DNA of 64,000 bases from Scilla litardierei (taxonomy: Eukaryota; Streptophyta; Magnoliopsida; Asparagales; Asparagaceae), in contig CM061142.1 of assembly GCA_030789695.1 (NCBI GenBank), positions 601,347,659-601,411,658 on the forward strand, in the 5' to 3' direction. Each line of letters begins with the position of its first letter. The stretch's first letter is position 1. The notes beneath the pieces are model-generated. The model had not been told where the DNA came from and did no database searches. It worked only from the letters and a program-made list of their open reading frames with translations. The position numbers and the translations under genes were made by a program. Shown here one piece after another: positions 46,528 through 57,458 of the stretch.

Positions 46528-49500
46528 GTGTGGTTTTGGTTTGCACATTTCCTGCACGAGTCCTCTTTGACTCAGGTGCGTCGATGTGCATTTTGGCCCG
46601 GAGCTTCGTGGAGAAGCATTCCTTGTCGACGTCCTCTCTTCCTAAGTGTTGGAATATCGTCACAGGGAACGGTGTGGTCTCGGTGCATCGTGGGTGCAAT
46701 TCTTTCCCGTTGGTGGTTTGTGGACGTGAGCTTTGTGCTGATTTCATTGTCCATGACATCATCAACTATGATACGGTCCTTGGGATGGATTGGCTGGCGA
46801 GCTTCTATGCCACGATCGACTGTCAGAGGAAGAAGGTCGTGTTCAAGATTCCCGGACACCCAGTGTTTGAGTTCAGCCGTGGTAGCAGTTCGCTTGGTCC
46901 TGTCAGATTTCGAGCCAGACCAGTGGAGGTTGTCGCTATGCAGATGGAGTTGGAGAGGCCAGCTGTGGTGCGAGATTTTGATGACGTCTTCCCCCAGGAG
47001 ATGTCTGGATTGTCGCCTGATCGGGCTTTGGAATTTTCTATTGATCTTATTCCAGGTGCGCAGCCCATTTCGAAGGCACCATATCGTATGGCGCCATCAG
47101 AGTTAGAAGAGTTGCGTAGGCAGTTGGATGAGCTTATGCAGAAGGGTTATATCAATCCTAGTGTGTCTCCGTGGGGAGCACCGGTGTTGCTTGTGAAGAA
47201 GAATGATGGTTCGCGTCGCATGTGCGTGGACTATCGGGAGTTGAATGCGGTGACCATTAAGAATAAATACCCGTTGCCTCGCATCGATGATATCTTTGAT
47301 CAGCTGGGAGGATCGAGGGTGTTTTCTAAGTTGGATTTGAGGAGTGGTTACCATCAGTTGAAGGTGAAGAAGGATGATGTGCCGAAGACAGCTTTCAGGA
47401 CGAAGTATGGACACTATGAGTTTGTGGTTATGCCTTTCGGCGTAACTAACGCACCCGCAGTTTTCATGAATCTGATGAACCTGATTTTCTATGACTTTTT
47501 AGATAAGTTTGTCGTTATCTTTATTGACGACATTCTGATCTATTCTAAGTCAGAGGAGGAGCATGCCTCGCACTTGAGGACGGTGCTGGAGATTTTGAGG
47601 AAGCATCGGTTGTATGCTAAGTTTTCGAAGTGCGAGTTTTGGCTGGACAGAGTTGCTTTTCTTGGGCATGTGGTGACTGGAGATGGTATTTCAGTGGATC
47701 CCGAGAAGATCAGGGCCATCAGAGAGTGGCATGTTCCGTCGTCTGCGTCTGAGATTCGGAGTTTCCTTGGTTTGGCGGGATATTATCGGCATTTCATTAA
47801 GGACTTTTCCCGTATTGCGGAGCTGATGACCAGGTTGACGCGGAAGGATGTTGCTTTTGTTTGGTCGGGTGATTGTGAGGATGCCTTTGGTGTTCTAAGG
47901 GAGAGGCTGACGACTGCCCCTGTTCTTGCTGTGCCTGATCGCAGTGGAGGATTTGAGATCTTTTGCGATGCTTCTGGCAAGGGCATTGGTTGTGTTTTGC
48001 ATCAGCATGGACATGTTGTAGCTTACGCTTCTCGTCAGATCAAGGTTCATGAGAAGAATTACCCGACGCATGATTTGGAGTTGGCTGCTGTTGTGTTTGC
48101 TCTTAAGATTTGGAGGCACTTCTTGCTGAGTGAGAAAGTGAAAATCTTCACCGATCACAAAAGCTTGAAGTATATTTTCACCCAGAAGGAGCTCAACATG
48201 CGACAGCGTCGATGGTTGGTGCTCATGGCGGATTATAAGATTGATTTGCAGTATCACCCTGGCAAGGTGAATGTGGTTCCTGATGCGCTGAGTAGGCTTC
48301 CAGCGGTGATGATTTTGACTTCGCAGTGGAGATTACAGCAGGATTTTTGCGAGTCTGGTGTGAAGATTGTTCTTCCTAGAGAGGCTTCTTCGTTGATGTG
48401 TATGCAGATACAGTCGACGATTGTGGATCGGGTCAAGGCTGGCCAGGCTGTGGATCCGAAGCTGGCGAAGATTCGGGAGCAGGTGGAAGCCGGTCTGCGG
48501 ACTGACTTTTTGATTCATGAGGATGGCTCGCTGAGGTTTGGGGCCAGGTTGTGTGTGCCAGCTGGGGATATTAGAGGGGAGTTGATGGTGGAGGCACATA
48601 GCTCGTCGTATTCTGTGCATCCTGGTGGGACCAAGATGTACAATGATCTTCGTCTGAACTATTGGTGGCATGGTATGAAGAGGAGCGTGGCTCGAAGTGT
48701 GGCCAAGTGTTTGGTTTGCCAGCAGGTAAAGGCGGAGCATCAGCGTACGGCAGGGTTGCTGCAACCGCTTCCGATTCCAGAGTGGAAATGGCAGCACATC
48801 ACTATGGATTTTGTGACTGGACTACCTCGGAGTCCGAAGCAGAATGACGCGATTTGGGTGATCGTAGATCGATTGACCAAATCCGCGCACTTTATTCCGT
48901 TCCAAGTGGGACAGTCCACCGAGACGCTAGCGAGGAGATATATGGAGGAGATCGTGCGACTTCATAGGGTCCCCGTGAGTATCATGTCGGACAGAGACAC
49001 GAGATTCGCATCTCAGTTCTGGTAGAGTTTGCAGAAGAGTTTGGGTACGCGTCTGAGTTTCAGCACGGCGTACCATCCGCAGACGGATGGCCAGTCCGAG
49101 AGGACGATTCAGATCTTGGAAGACATGCTGAGGGCAGGCATGTTGGATTTCAAGGGTTCGTGGGAGGACCATCTACACTTGGTGGAGTTCTCTTTCAACA
49201 ACAGCTTCCAAGTGAGTATTGGCATGGCGCCTTTCTCCGCTCTTTATGGGAGGAAATGTCGATCGCCATTGAATTGGGATGACGTTGGTGATCGGGAGTT
49301 GTTGGGACCTGAGATGATTATGGAGGCCGTGGATGTTGTCAGGAATATTCGGGAGAGGTTGAGGATTGCTCAGGACCGTTTTAAGCATTGGGCGGATGCT
49401 AAACGCCGTCCTTTGGAGTTTCAGCCTGGGGATCATGTGTTTCTGAGGATTTCCCCGAATCGTGGAGTGATTCGCTTTGGGAAGCGAGGGAAGTTGAGCC

Positions 49501-49850
49501 TGCAATACATTGGACCGTTTGACATTCTGGAGAGGGTCGGCGAGGTAGCTTACCGCTTAGCCTTGCCGCCATCTTTGGAAGGAGTTCACGATGTTTTCCA
49601 TGTGTCGCAGCTTCGTCGATACATCAACGATCCATCTCATGCTGTGGATTTCTCGGAGATCGCCGTTCGCCCAGATTTGACGTATGACCAGCATCCAGTG
49701 CAGATTCTGGACAGGCATCAGAAGTCACTTCGGAACAAGGTCGTCGATCTTGTTAGAGTGATGTGGTGGCACGGTTCGCCGGGAGAGTCTACTTGGGGGA
49801 GAGAAGATGAGATGCGAGAGCGCTACCCACTTTTGTTCCCGGACACGTGA
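46528..49850 (+). pseudogene. Outer Gypsy pol with one stop
   Basis: Protease ([11 protein letters not shown]), RT ([10 protein letters not shown]), RNase H ([13 protein letters not shown]), integrase ([18 protein letters not shown]) and chromodomain-like tail (LRNKVVDLVRVMW) in one frame. It is broken only by TAG 49023-49025, where the inner copy has Gln in the integrase core region. It lacks the 72-nt integrase insert (junction at 48948). The intact RT-RNase H reach shows mild decay only. Confidence 0.9.
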
Positions 49851-49895
49851 GTGTTGGGAATTCCGAGAACGGAATTTTTCTTAAGTTGGGGAGGA

Positions 49896-52404
49896 TGTAA
49901 CGACTGGTTTTTCATGTATGGATTTTATTATATATATATATATATATTTGGTTGCTTCTCCATGGTTGCGATTTCCATTTCCGTCTCCGTAGTTTTCATT
50001 TTCGTTCATTTCGTCGTGATTCTCTAGATTCTTCCGTCGGTCGGCGTGTTTGGAGTAAGTCATTCGTAACGGGCTTCATAACGTCGATATCTTAGAGTTA
50101 GAACGAGCCTAGGAGACTTAGGAAACCATCCCAGAGCTTCGCGCTCCATTTGGGAACTTTCGGTGCACATTAGCCGGTGTAAGAAGGGGCACCGACCGAC
50201 TAGATGACGATCCAGTCGGTCGGAAAACCTTCTTGAACCGACTAGTGGGCTTTGTTAAATGTTCAGGAGTTACTATTTGTCGGTAGTCGGTCTAAGAACG
50301 TTGGTCGACCGACTAGGTTGCAAACTAGTCAGTCGGCAATGCTTCTTTAACCGACTAACTCATTAATTATTTTTGACACTAGTTACTGTTTACTCTTAGT
50401 CGGTCTAAGAACATTCATCGACTGACTAGATGTCAAACTAGTCGGTCAGTAGTTGTTCTTTGACCGACTAAATCTAAATCCTAATTTTCATCAGGGGTTA
50501 CTGTTTACACTTAGTCGGTCTGCGTTGGTCAACCGACCGACTAGTTTCCAAACTAGTCGGTCAGTGGTTGCTCTTTGACCGACTAAACAGTACAGGAAAC
50601 CCTAGTTTTGCCCTAGCCGCCACCAAACTCTATAAATACCCCTCCAAACGTTTTCTTCTTCTTCCTCATGACCTAAAACCCTAGTTTCTCCCCCATTGAG
50701 CCCCCTACTACCTCAAACCCTTATTCCTTCATCCCAAGCCCAAAATCCATCATCCAACCCCTCACTTAACACATTCTACCTCTCATCTTCCTCAAACTTT
50801 CATCAAACCCCCAAAATCCACATCCACACCTATTTCTCCAGATTTTTCCCTCATTTCCAGATCTGAGCCGGATCGTTCTTCCGTTGCCGTGGTTGCTCGG
50901 CATCGTTCCTCCGCTTCTTCACGGTAATACTCGATTCTTTAGTTTTAGCATAACCCACATTGACATTTGTGAAACCCTAATAAAATGGATTATTAGACAA
51001 TTAGGATTCTATTAAGAAATCGATTTAGAATCGTTGTTCTAATAATTGTTTTGCTATAACAGTGATCTATTCCGTAGTTAGCTTGTGTGACAATCTTCAT
51101 TGCTCGTCAATCCCGGTATCAGGCAAGTGAAACTTGCATATCTTGATTTGGGCCATGTCTTAGGCCATTTCCTTGCTTTAGCGTAAAAGAGACTAGACGG
51201 TGAAAGGATAGCCGTCTAGACGCCATTGACCTAGCTTGACAACGAAGCTTGGTCCGTCACCTCCATCATGCTTGTATGTCACGTTTACTTTCCCTTAATG
51301 GTACGCGTATTAACTGTTCATGTCATCCATGCATCCTTAACTGCTATTGCATTTTAACTGCCATGTTTAATTTAAATTAACGGTACGCGAATATGTTCAT
51401 GTCATTGCATTTTGCCTGTCATGTTTAATTACAATTAACGGTACGCGAATATCTGTTCATGTCATTGCATTTTTCCTGTCACGTTTAATTTCAATTAACG
51501 GTACGCGAATATCTGCTCATGTCATTGCATGCTTGAACACTCATCGTGATTGCGTAGCTTCGCTACATACTTGTACTATTTGTTCCGGCTAGGCACCCGT
51601 TCTGCGGGCACAACCCTAGGCCAATCACAATTCTGGCTCGTGGTCCAGAAAATGAGCTCAACACAGCCTGCGGGCAATAGGGCACTCTTTGAGTGATCCC
51701 TTGGACATGAATACAGCCTGCGGGCAATAGGGCATCAATGTGTGGGTGATCCCTTGTACTTGTACTTGTTACTTGACATTACATGTCACAACTACCACTT
51801 GCTACTTGTACCTTACTTTACTTGTTACCACCTTACTTTACTTGCCATGCACCATACTTTAACTGCTAGGTTATTAGTTTACCTTTCTTTCAGTTTCCTT
51901 GCACAAGTCTTTCGACTTGCTGACATGTGCCCCTTTTCTCTTTTGGCTGACACATGTTAGAGCCCGAGCCTGAGATACTTGCTGTGGACGCGTTGTTCGC
52001 TGACGCTGAGTCAGAACCCGCGTTGATCGAGGACTTCGTAGACACTGGAGATCAGTCTTAGTGTCTATGTCTGGTTTTGTTAGATTGCTTAGGTTGTCGG
52101 TGCGTGGCACATAGTTTGATACTCTGTTTGTGTTTGTGCTTTGTTTGGCCTTGTTCTGGGCCTTTAGACGCTTTCTATTTAGCCTGGTGGCTTTTTCTGT
52201 GATGTTGAATATTTTGTGGACAAACTTTGGGATTGGTATTTCATATCCGTCTCCTTTTTCTATTATTATTATTGTTGTTCCGTTTGCGTTTACAGGGACC
52301 TGCTTATACTAAATTAACGCTTATCAGGCGTGCAGCTTCACAGCTCCACGCTTGAGCAGACCTTCTCACGTCTCGCCTCCATTTTAGGGAAGCGGGGCGT
52401 GACA
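49896..52404 (+). repeat. Outer Gypsy 3' LTR
   Basis: TGTAACGACTGG... to ...GGGCGTGACA, 2509 nt, preceded by the polypurine tract AAGTTGGGGAGGA. Array 50170-50586, TATAAATA 50631-50638, ACGGTACGCG tandem repeats 51285-51530. Confidence 0.95.
50170..50586. repeat. Palindromic DRE-like array, outer 3' LTR
   Basis: Four units. Some ends have drifted, e.g. GACTGACTAG in unit 3 and CTAGTCAGTC in unit 2. Confidence 0.9.
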
Positions 52405-52489
52405 TACTTTACATTGTTTTATTTATATTATTTGTTTAAATGATCTTGTAAAAAATTATTATCGATTGTTGTCTAACATGCAGATATAG

Positions 52490-53283
52490 CATTATCAAAC
52501 GTTACCAAGCTTTAAAATGTGGACCCACATTACCATATATGGCAGGGTAAGAAATTTTTTCCTTTACTACATTTCATTGAATGACTTAATAGTTTTCGGT
52601 TTGCATTGTTTGATAAAATATTGGTTATTATTTTTATATAGATAGATGATGATGCAGATTTGGCAAAAACTGTAAGTTTCTTATCAAAATTCTACATTAT
52701 ATTTTTAATCTACTATGTTTGCATTAACATTTTTCTTCTCACAGGTTCTGTTACTTCAAAACAATCACATAAATGTCAGGCTACGGGGTTATATCGGATT
52801 TTGGTTTGATAAGGTATGCATACTGTTACAAACATTCCCATTTTGAAATTAAAAATTAGTGACTTATTATTATTATTATTATTTCCAGCAAATTGCTAAA
52901 AGAACTTTACAAGCAACGACGACGAGTCACATTGAAGACAAAGCAATCTTCTTTTCCGAGGTAATATAAAAATCTTAGATTTTGTTTTTCAAAATATCAT
53001 GTTCATTGACCATCCAAATACCTTTTTTGTTATAGAAGTGGAAGATGGTTCTTGCCGAGCTTGCTTGGTTCCAGAAAGCACGACCTCCACCACTCCAACG
53101 AAAAAGGGTAAATAAATGTATAAATTTAAAATTTTCCATATTATCAAATATATATTAATTTTTCTAAGAAATTTATGTTCTTAATTTATCTAGGTTATTG
53201 CTCATCCCATTAACTCTCCACTTTGGATTGAGCTTGACACATCATCTTTTTATAATGTGATGATGAAAAGGTTTTCTGCTTAA
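52490..53283 (+). CDS. Six-exon 3' gene fragment, product unrecognised
   Basis: Six exons with GT-AG borders, all in phase 0: 52490-52546, 52642-52671, 52745-52813, 52889-52960, 53036-53107 and 53194-53283 (stop TAA). They encode about 129 residues in one frame with no break, e.g. SFKMWTHITIYGR, RGYIGFWFDK, WFQKARPPPLQRKR and a C-terminal MMKRFSA. I do not recognise the family. The 5' part of the gene is absent: upstream is the Gypsy element and then the Helitron helicase. It may be a Helitron-captured gene end or the real 3' end of a host gene. The clean splice sites argue it is not ancient. A possible 3' UTR intron follows (acceptor near 53383). Confidence 0.55.
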
Positions 53284-54270
53284 ACATGATGAAGGTAATA
53301 AAAGTGAGTTGTACAAAGTAATTAGATATATTTTCGTTTCTAATTTTCCTATTCTAAGCTATGATTTTATTTTTTATTTTCAGGACCTAAGGCCCTAGCT
53401 TCATATGTAAATTTTGTTGGATTTAAATGCCTGTGTGAGAGATGGTGTTTTTGAAATTGGACTGCATGGTTGTTCAATCCAAAATGTATTTTTGTGTATA
53501 TTTGTTCATAGTTAAGGGTTTTTTCTTTTGGCATATAGTTTAGGTTGTGTGATATTATTATAAGTCGATGTAAACATATGTTGTCTTAAGTACTATTTTG
53601 GTTGAAACTATGATTTGGGGAAAACTCCCTTCAAAATTTGGAACCAAAAAGTTTGTGCTGTCTTTTGGATTTTTATTTCCTTCTTTGTTTCATTTGGGAA
53701 GTTATGCCGATCTAATTTTTGTGGATTTTAGTGTCCGTATTTTTTGTTGGTTTTGTTGCTTCATTTGCAGGTTTACAAGGAGACTTTGTGAATTTTATTT
53801 GAGTTGTTGGGTTTTCCCATGTGAGGTCCCCCGAGCCCTTGGGTTTCTTCATTTGCAGGTTTATAAGGAGACTTTGTGAATTTTATTCAATTTGTAATTT
53901 TTTGGTTCCAAATATTCACAGATACATCAACCTATACATTGATATGATTAGCATTTTGATAATGATATCATGTTATTATCCATTACGAGTCCATGTTACA
54001 GGTCGGTCGACGGTCGTCATCTTCCAAGCAGAGCTCCATTTTCCTCTATGTCGTCGCTCTTGGGAACATCGTGAGTTAATCTTGTCTGTTGTTGTTTCTT
54101 AATTAGAAGATTTTGCATGTTGCGTTGATAAAGGACTGGTTGATGGCTAGGGCTCTGGAAAATTGAATGTATTTTGCATGTTCCTTGAATGACATCATTA
54201 TGATTTCTCAGCTCCCACAATTTCTCCAATTTCTAATATGGTTTGATGAAGTTGTGATTTTTGTGGGCAG
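53284..54270. other. Mostly non-coding, with a 42-bp direct duplication
   Basis: The block CTTCATTTGCAGGTTTA plus AAGGAGACTTTGTG occurs at 53759-53800 and 53847-53888 (88 nt apart). No supported gene. 54001-54062 has a GC-richer, exon-like patch ending at a possible donor ATC|GTGAGT, possibly an upstream exon of the fragment that follows. Confidence 0.55.
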
Positions 54271-54486
54271 ATGCAAATGTCGCTGGTTTCGGTGAAGCAC
54301 GAGGAGTTGATGGAGAGGGGGAAGTACAAGGTCACCGGCATCAATGATCCACGAACATGGCTGAGTACTGGCCAATAAATTTCAGGCACATTGACCTCGC
54401 TAAGCACATTTTTCATATTGGATTTACGAAGACCGTGCTCTCTATGATGTGTTGTGTTTGCTTCAACTACTCCAAAATCGCAATGC
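54271..54486 (+). pseudogene. Fragment of RNA polymerase II largest subunit (RPB1) N-terminus
   Basis: Frame 1 from 54271 gives QMSLVSVKHEELMERGKY and a few residues more, like the plant RPB1 segment around ERGKPKVGG. From about 54352 a second frame gives MAEYWPINFRHIDLAK then HIGFTKTVLS and CVCFNYSKI, like the RPB1 clamp segment. The residues between (the CxxC half of a zinc site) are deleted with a frame change, and the CPGHFGH zinc ligands are replaced. It starts at an AG acceptor (TGGGCAG|ATG) and ends near a GTAAGC donor, so it is a captured exon. It is non-functional. Confidence 0.8.
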
Positions 54487-55186
54487 AGTAAGCTTAAGTT
54501 ATCATTGAAGAATTGAAGGAACTAGAGATGAACCAATATAAGTTATAGTATTTGGAAGTTATAGATGTAATATTTTGTTGGTCATATTTGCATTGTTTGG
54601 AATAATTATTCTGTTGGTGGAAAAAATTTGGATGGTGATGTAGCATAAAAATATGGTGTTTGCTGTAGAAGGATTTTTATTTTATTTGAAAATTTTGCCA
54701 TGTAAGTGGAATGTTTTGTTGTAAGAAGAAATGAATGAATGCAATTAAAATTTGCTAACAATTCACTTGAAATTCTAATATAGATGTGCATTTTTTCTTT
54801 TGCTATTGCAATTTTTTGTTCTGCAACTGGAATGTAGCAATTTTTTTCTTTTGCATTGAGTTTGCTTTCAACTCCAGTTGATAATGTAGTAGCTACTTAA
54901 ACAAGATAAAAACATTAAGTAAGTTTCTTTCTTCCCTTTAATTTTTCCAACTAGAAACTTTTGAAGTTTTATGTGTGTTGCATTTAGAATTATCCAAACA
55001 AATTAGAAAAATTAGCTTTTGTATCTTTTGTATGTAGATATGTGAAAACATACAATTATTCAAGATATGAGGATTAGCTCTTTGAAAACATGCAAAAAGA
55101 GGATGCATACCTTTTGTGGGGTTGATATTCTGTATTCTGAATGCAACATATTCCAGTGAATATCATATGCAACACTGTAACGACCG
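54487..55186. other. AT-rich non-coding stretch
   Basis: Contains no gene. I looked here for a Helitron 3' end (CTRR plus hairpin) and saw no convincing one. Confidence 0.6.
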
Positions 55187-55641
55187 GTTTTTTATCAATA
55201 ATATTATCTGCATTTTCCTTCTCGTATGTTTCTTTCCCCGTAACCGTTGATTGGACGTACCCATACCCGTACCTGTATTCCTTTCTTTCATACTTAAATA
55301 TTATTATTATTATCCTTTAACAATTATTTGCAAATATTTTTGGTGTGATTAGTTTAGCTTTCAAATTTAAATTCAAAATTCAAATCTATTAACCATTTTT
55401 AATAGTCAAATGAGACCTGCCTTGTTTGGACCCAATTAAATCCCTTGATGAGTTATTATTCCCTATTATAATCAATTAATTATGATCACATTAACATTTC
55501 AAAACCCTTAATTACCTTCAAATTATTTCCTATTATAACCTAGCTCTTTTGGGAAATCTCTTGGCCAAACCCACTGCACTCACGCACACAACTGTCACGC
55601 ACACACACAGCATGCAACTACACAAGATTGAGAGGAAATCC

Positions 55642-55644
<3 letters not shown>

Positions 55645-55718
<74 letters not shown>
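55645..55718. repeat. (TA)n microsatellite, LINE 5' side
   Basis: About 37 TA units immediately before the LINE. Short frames reading Tyr-Ile repeats through it are artefacts. Confidence 0.95.
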
Positions 55719-55721
<3 letters not shown>

Positions 55722-55730
55722 AAGGGTGAA

Positions 55731-57452
55731 ATGAGCGGCGGCGGCGGAGATCCTCTGGCGGCGGCCAGAATTGCAACAAGCGGAGGAGGAGACTCGCGAG
55801 TAGCGGCCAAATCTTCCTCCGGAGACACAAAGTCGAGATCAACTAACGATGAAGCAGGTAAAGGTTGGCAGAAAGTCTCTTACAGGCGGAATAGGAGTCG
55901 AGGCCCTATGATTCGAGATCGCAGTGCCATGGGGTTTAAAGCGAAGATGGGTGGACGACCTGGGGCTTCATCCTTTGGTCGTGAACGTGGCAGGCAGCCT
56001 CCGGGCAAACAAGCGTTACCCACCTTTGTTGCGAGATCTGAAGTGAAATTGCCTGTAAGACCTAATATCCCTTTCCATGTGCTTCCTTCTGACGGTAAGC
56101 GATCTTGGTCAGATATTTGTGCATCTAGGCGCAAATATGCTGATCCCTTAATTATGAGCTTTGTTCCTCCTACTATCTCTGGAGATGGTGTTGAGTTAGC
56201 TAAAATTTCTGAAACTATGATCTTGGAAGGGTCGGCTAGGTGGCAAAATACCCTAGTTGGTTATGTCCTTGGCGATGTGCCGTACTTTGGGCAAATTAAG
56301 GCCTGGACAGAGAGGCTTTGGAAGATCAAAGGGTGCCTTCGCATTTTCTCTCGTGAAAATGGCTATTTCTATTTCAAATTTGAAAATACTGAAGATCGGG
56401 ACGCTATCCTCCATGGGGGGCCATGGCTATTTGACGGAAGGCTAGTAGTGCTCCAGAATTGGTCCCCTACCATTCAACATAATAGGGACATCCTAACTGC
56501 GGTGCCAGTATGGGTCCAGTTTCATAACCTCCCCCTTCCAATGTGGACGCTCCGCATTTTGAATTGCATAGCGAGTGTCATAGGAACGCCTATTTGTCTT
56601 GATAAGGCAACCTCTAATCTAGATAGGATTTCCTATGCCAGATGTCTGGTGGAAGTTAATTCGAAGAATAAACTAAAGAGGTCTGTTACTATTGAACTTG
56701 ATGACCTATCTACAATATCTATTGCGGTGAAATATGAAGGGGAGCCTCCCAGATGCGATGCTTGTGCATGTTTTGGTCACTTGGATAGCCAATGTCCTAT
56801 GGGGGATGCAAATCAGAATTTATTGGTTGCCCATTCTGAAGTAAATGTGAGGAAGGGAAAAGCTCCAGGAATATGTAACTCTAATTGTGACACAGATGAG
56901 GACCCTTCTCCAATTCAGGATACAAACTCATCTCAGAGTGATATGTTTCTTGCGGTTCCTGTACTCAACAATGCTGAAGCCCCAAATAAATGTAAGGTTC
57001 TTGGTCATCTACAGATTGGTGAATGCAGTAAGTCTGGAGTTGCAAGTTCAGGTGTTGATATTAGCTGCAATGCTGGAGAAGCGCCTATACTGTCCAATAC
57101 TCGCAGAAGATCTCCTAAAGGGCTATGGATGCGGCTAACACGGGTAGCTCAAGTATTAAACTTCTTTCAATTAAAAGATGTTGGTTTGCCTGCAGGTTCC
57201 AATGATGCAAGTGCAGATCATACATTTAAGAGTGCCTGTAATGTGCCATCCACTATTGGGATTGGCCAAGTTAATCTGCCTGAAATTCCAGATAACCCAA
57301 CCGTGCCAAATCCGGATTGGCAGGAGCTTCATTTGGAGTTGAGTAAAGCCAGGGTTATATCCAAGAATAAGCAAGTCCCCCATTCTCCAAATTCTGTACG
57401 ACGGAGTTCAAGAGTAGCGCAATCTTCAGGTGCACGTCCCAATCCCCAATAG
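55731..57452 (+). CDS. LINE ORF1 (gag-like, DUF4283 and CCHC)
   Basis: 573 residues. The start MSGGGGDPLAAARI is the first ATG after the TA repeat. Residues about 150-310 resemble the DUF4283 region of plant LINE ORF1 (ILEGSARWQNTLVGYVLGD, FENTEDRDAILHGGPWLF). A zinc knuckle CDACACFGHLDSQC (C-x2-C-x4-H-x4-C) follows near residues 343-356. The rest is Ser/Asn-rich linker. It would bind LINE RNA as a nucleic-acid chaperone. No frame break seen. Confidence 0.9.
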   Translation: MSGGGGDPLAAARIATSGGGDSRVAAKSSSGDTKSRSTNDEAGKGWQKVSYRRNRSRGPMIRDRSAMGFKAKMGGRPGASSFGRERGRQPPGKQALPTFVARSEVKLPVRPNIPFHVLPSDGKRSWSDICASRRKYADPLIMSFVPPTISGDGVELAKISETMILEGSARWQNTLVGYVLGDVPYFGQIKAWTERLWKIKGCLRIFSRENGYFYFKFENTEDRDAILHGGPWLFDGRLVVLQNWSPTIQHNRDILTAVPVWVQFHNLPLPMWTLRILNCIASVIGTPICLDKATSNLDRISYARCLVEVNSKNKLKRSVTIELDDLSTISIAVKYEGEPPRCDACACFGHLDSQCPMGDANQNLLVAHSEVNVRKGKAPGICNSNCDTDEDPSPIQDTNSSQSDMFLAVPVLNNAEAPNKCKVLGHLQIGECSKSGVASSGVDISCNAGEAPILSNTRRRSPKGLWMRLTRVAQVLNFFQLKDVGLPAGSNDASADHTFKSACNVPSTIGIGQVNLPEIPDNPTVPNPDWQELHLELSKARVISKNKQVPHSPNSVRRSSRVAQSSGARPNPQ

Positions 57453-57458
57453 TTTATA

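Larger units (their letters stand above)
32893..52404 (+). mobile_element. Outer Tekay-like Ty3/Gypsy retrotransposon, split by a relative
   Basis: LTRs 32893-35394 and 49896-52404 (about 2.5 kb; TGTAACGAC...GTGACA) flank gag, protease, RT, RNase H, integrase and a C-terminal chromodomain-like tail. This gene order and tail match plant chromoviruses of the Tekay/Del type. A second element (35871-45615) sits in its gag. The flanking pentamers TCCTT and TACTT are alike but not identical, so the target duplication has decayed or the ends are slightly off. Stops at 45700 and 49023 disable it. Confidence 0.92.

Noticed and set aside
54487..55186. Helitron 3' terminus
   Set aside because: CTRR strings occur (for example near 54776) but none has a stable GC-rich hairpin just upstream.
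55595..55842. ORFs reading Tyr-Ile repeats
   Set aside because: Translation of the (TA)n microsatellite.
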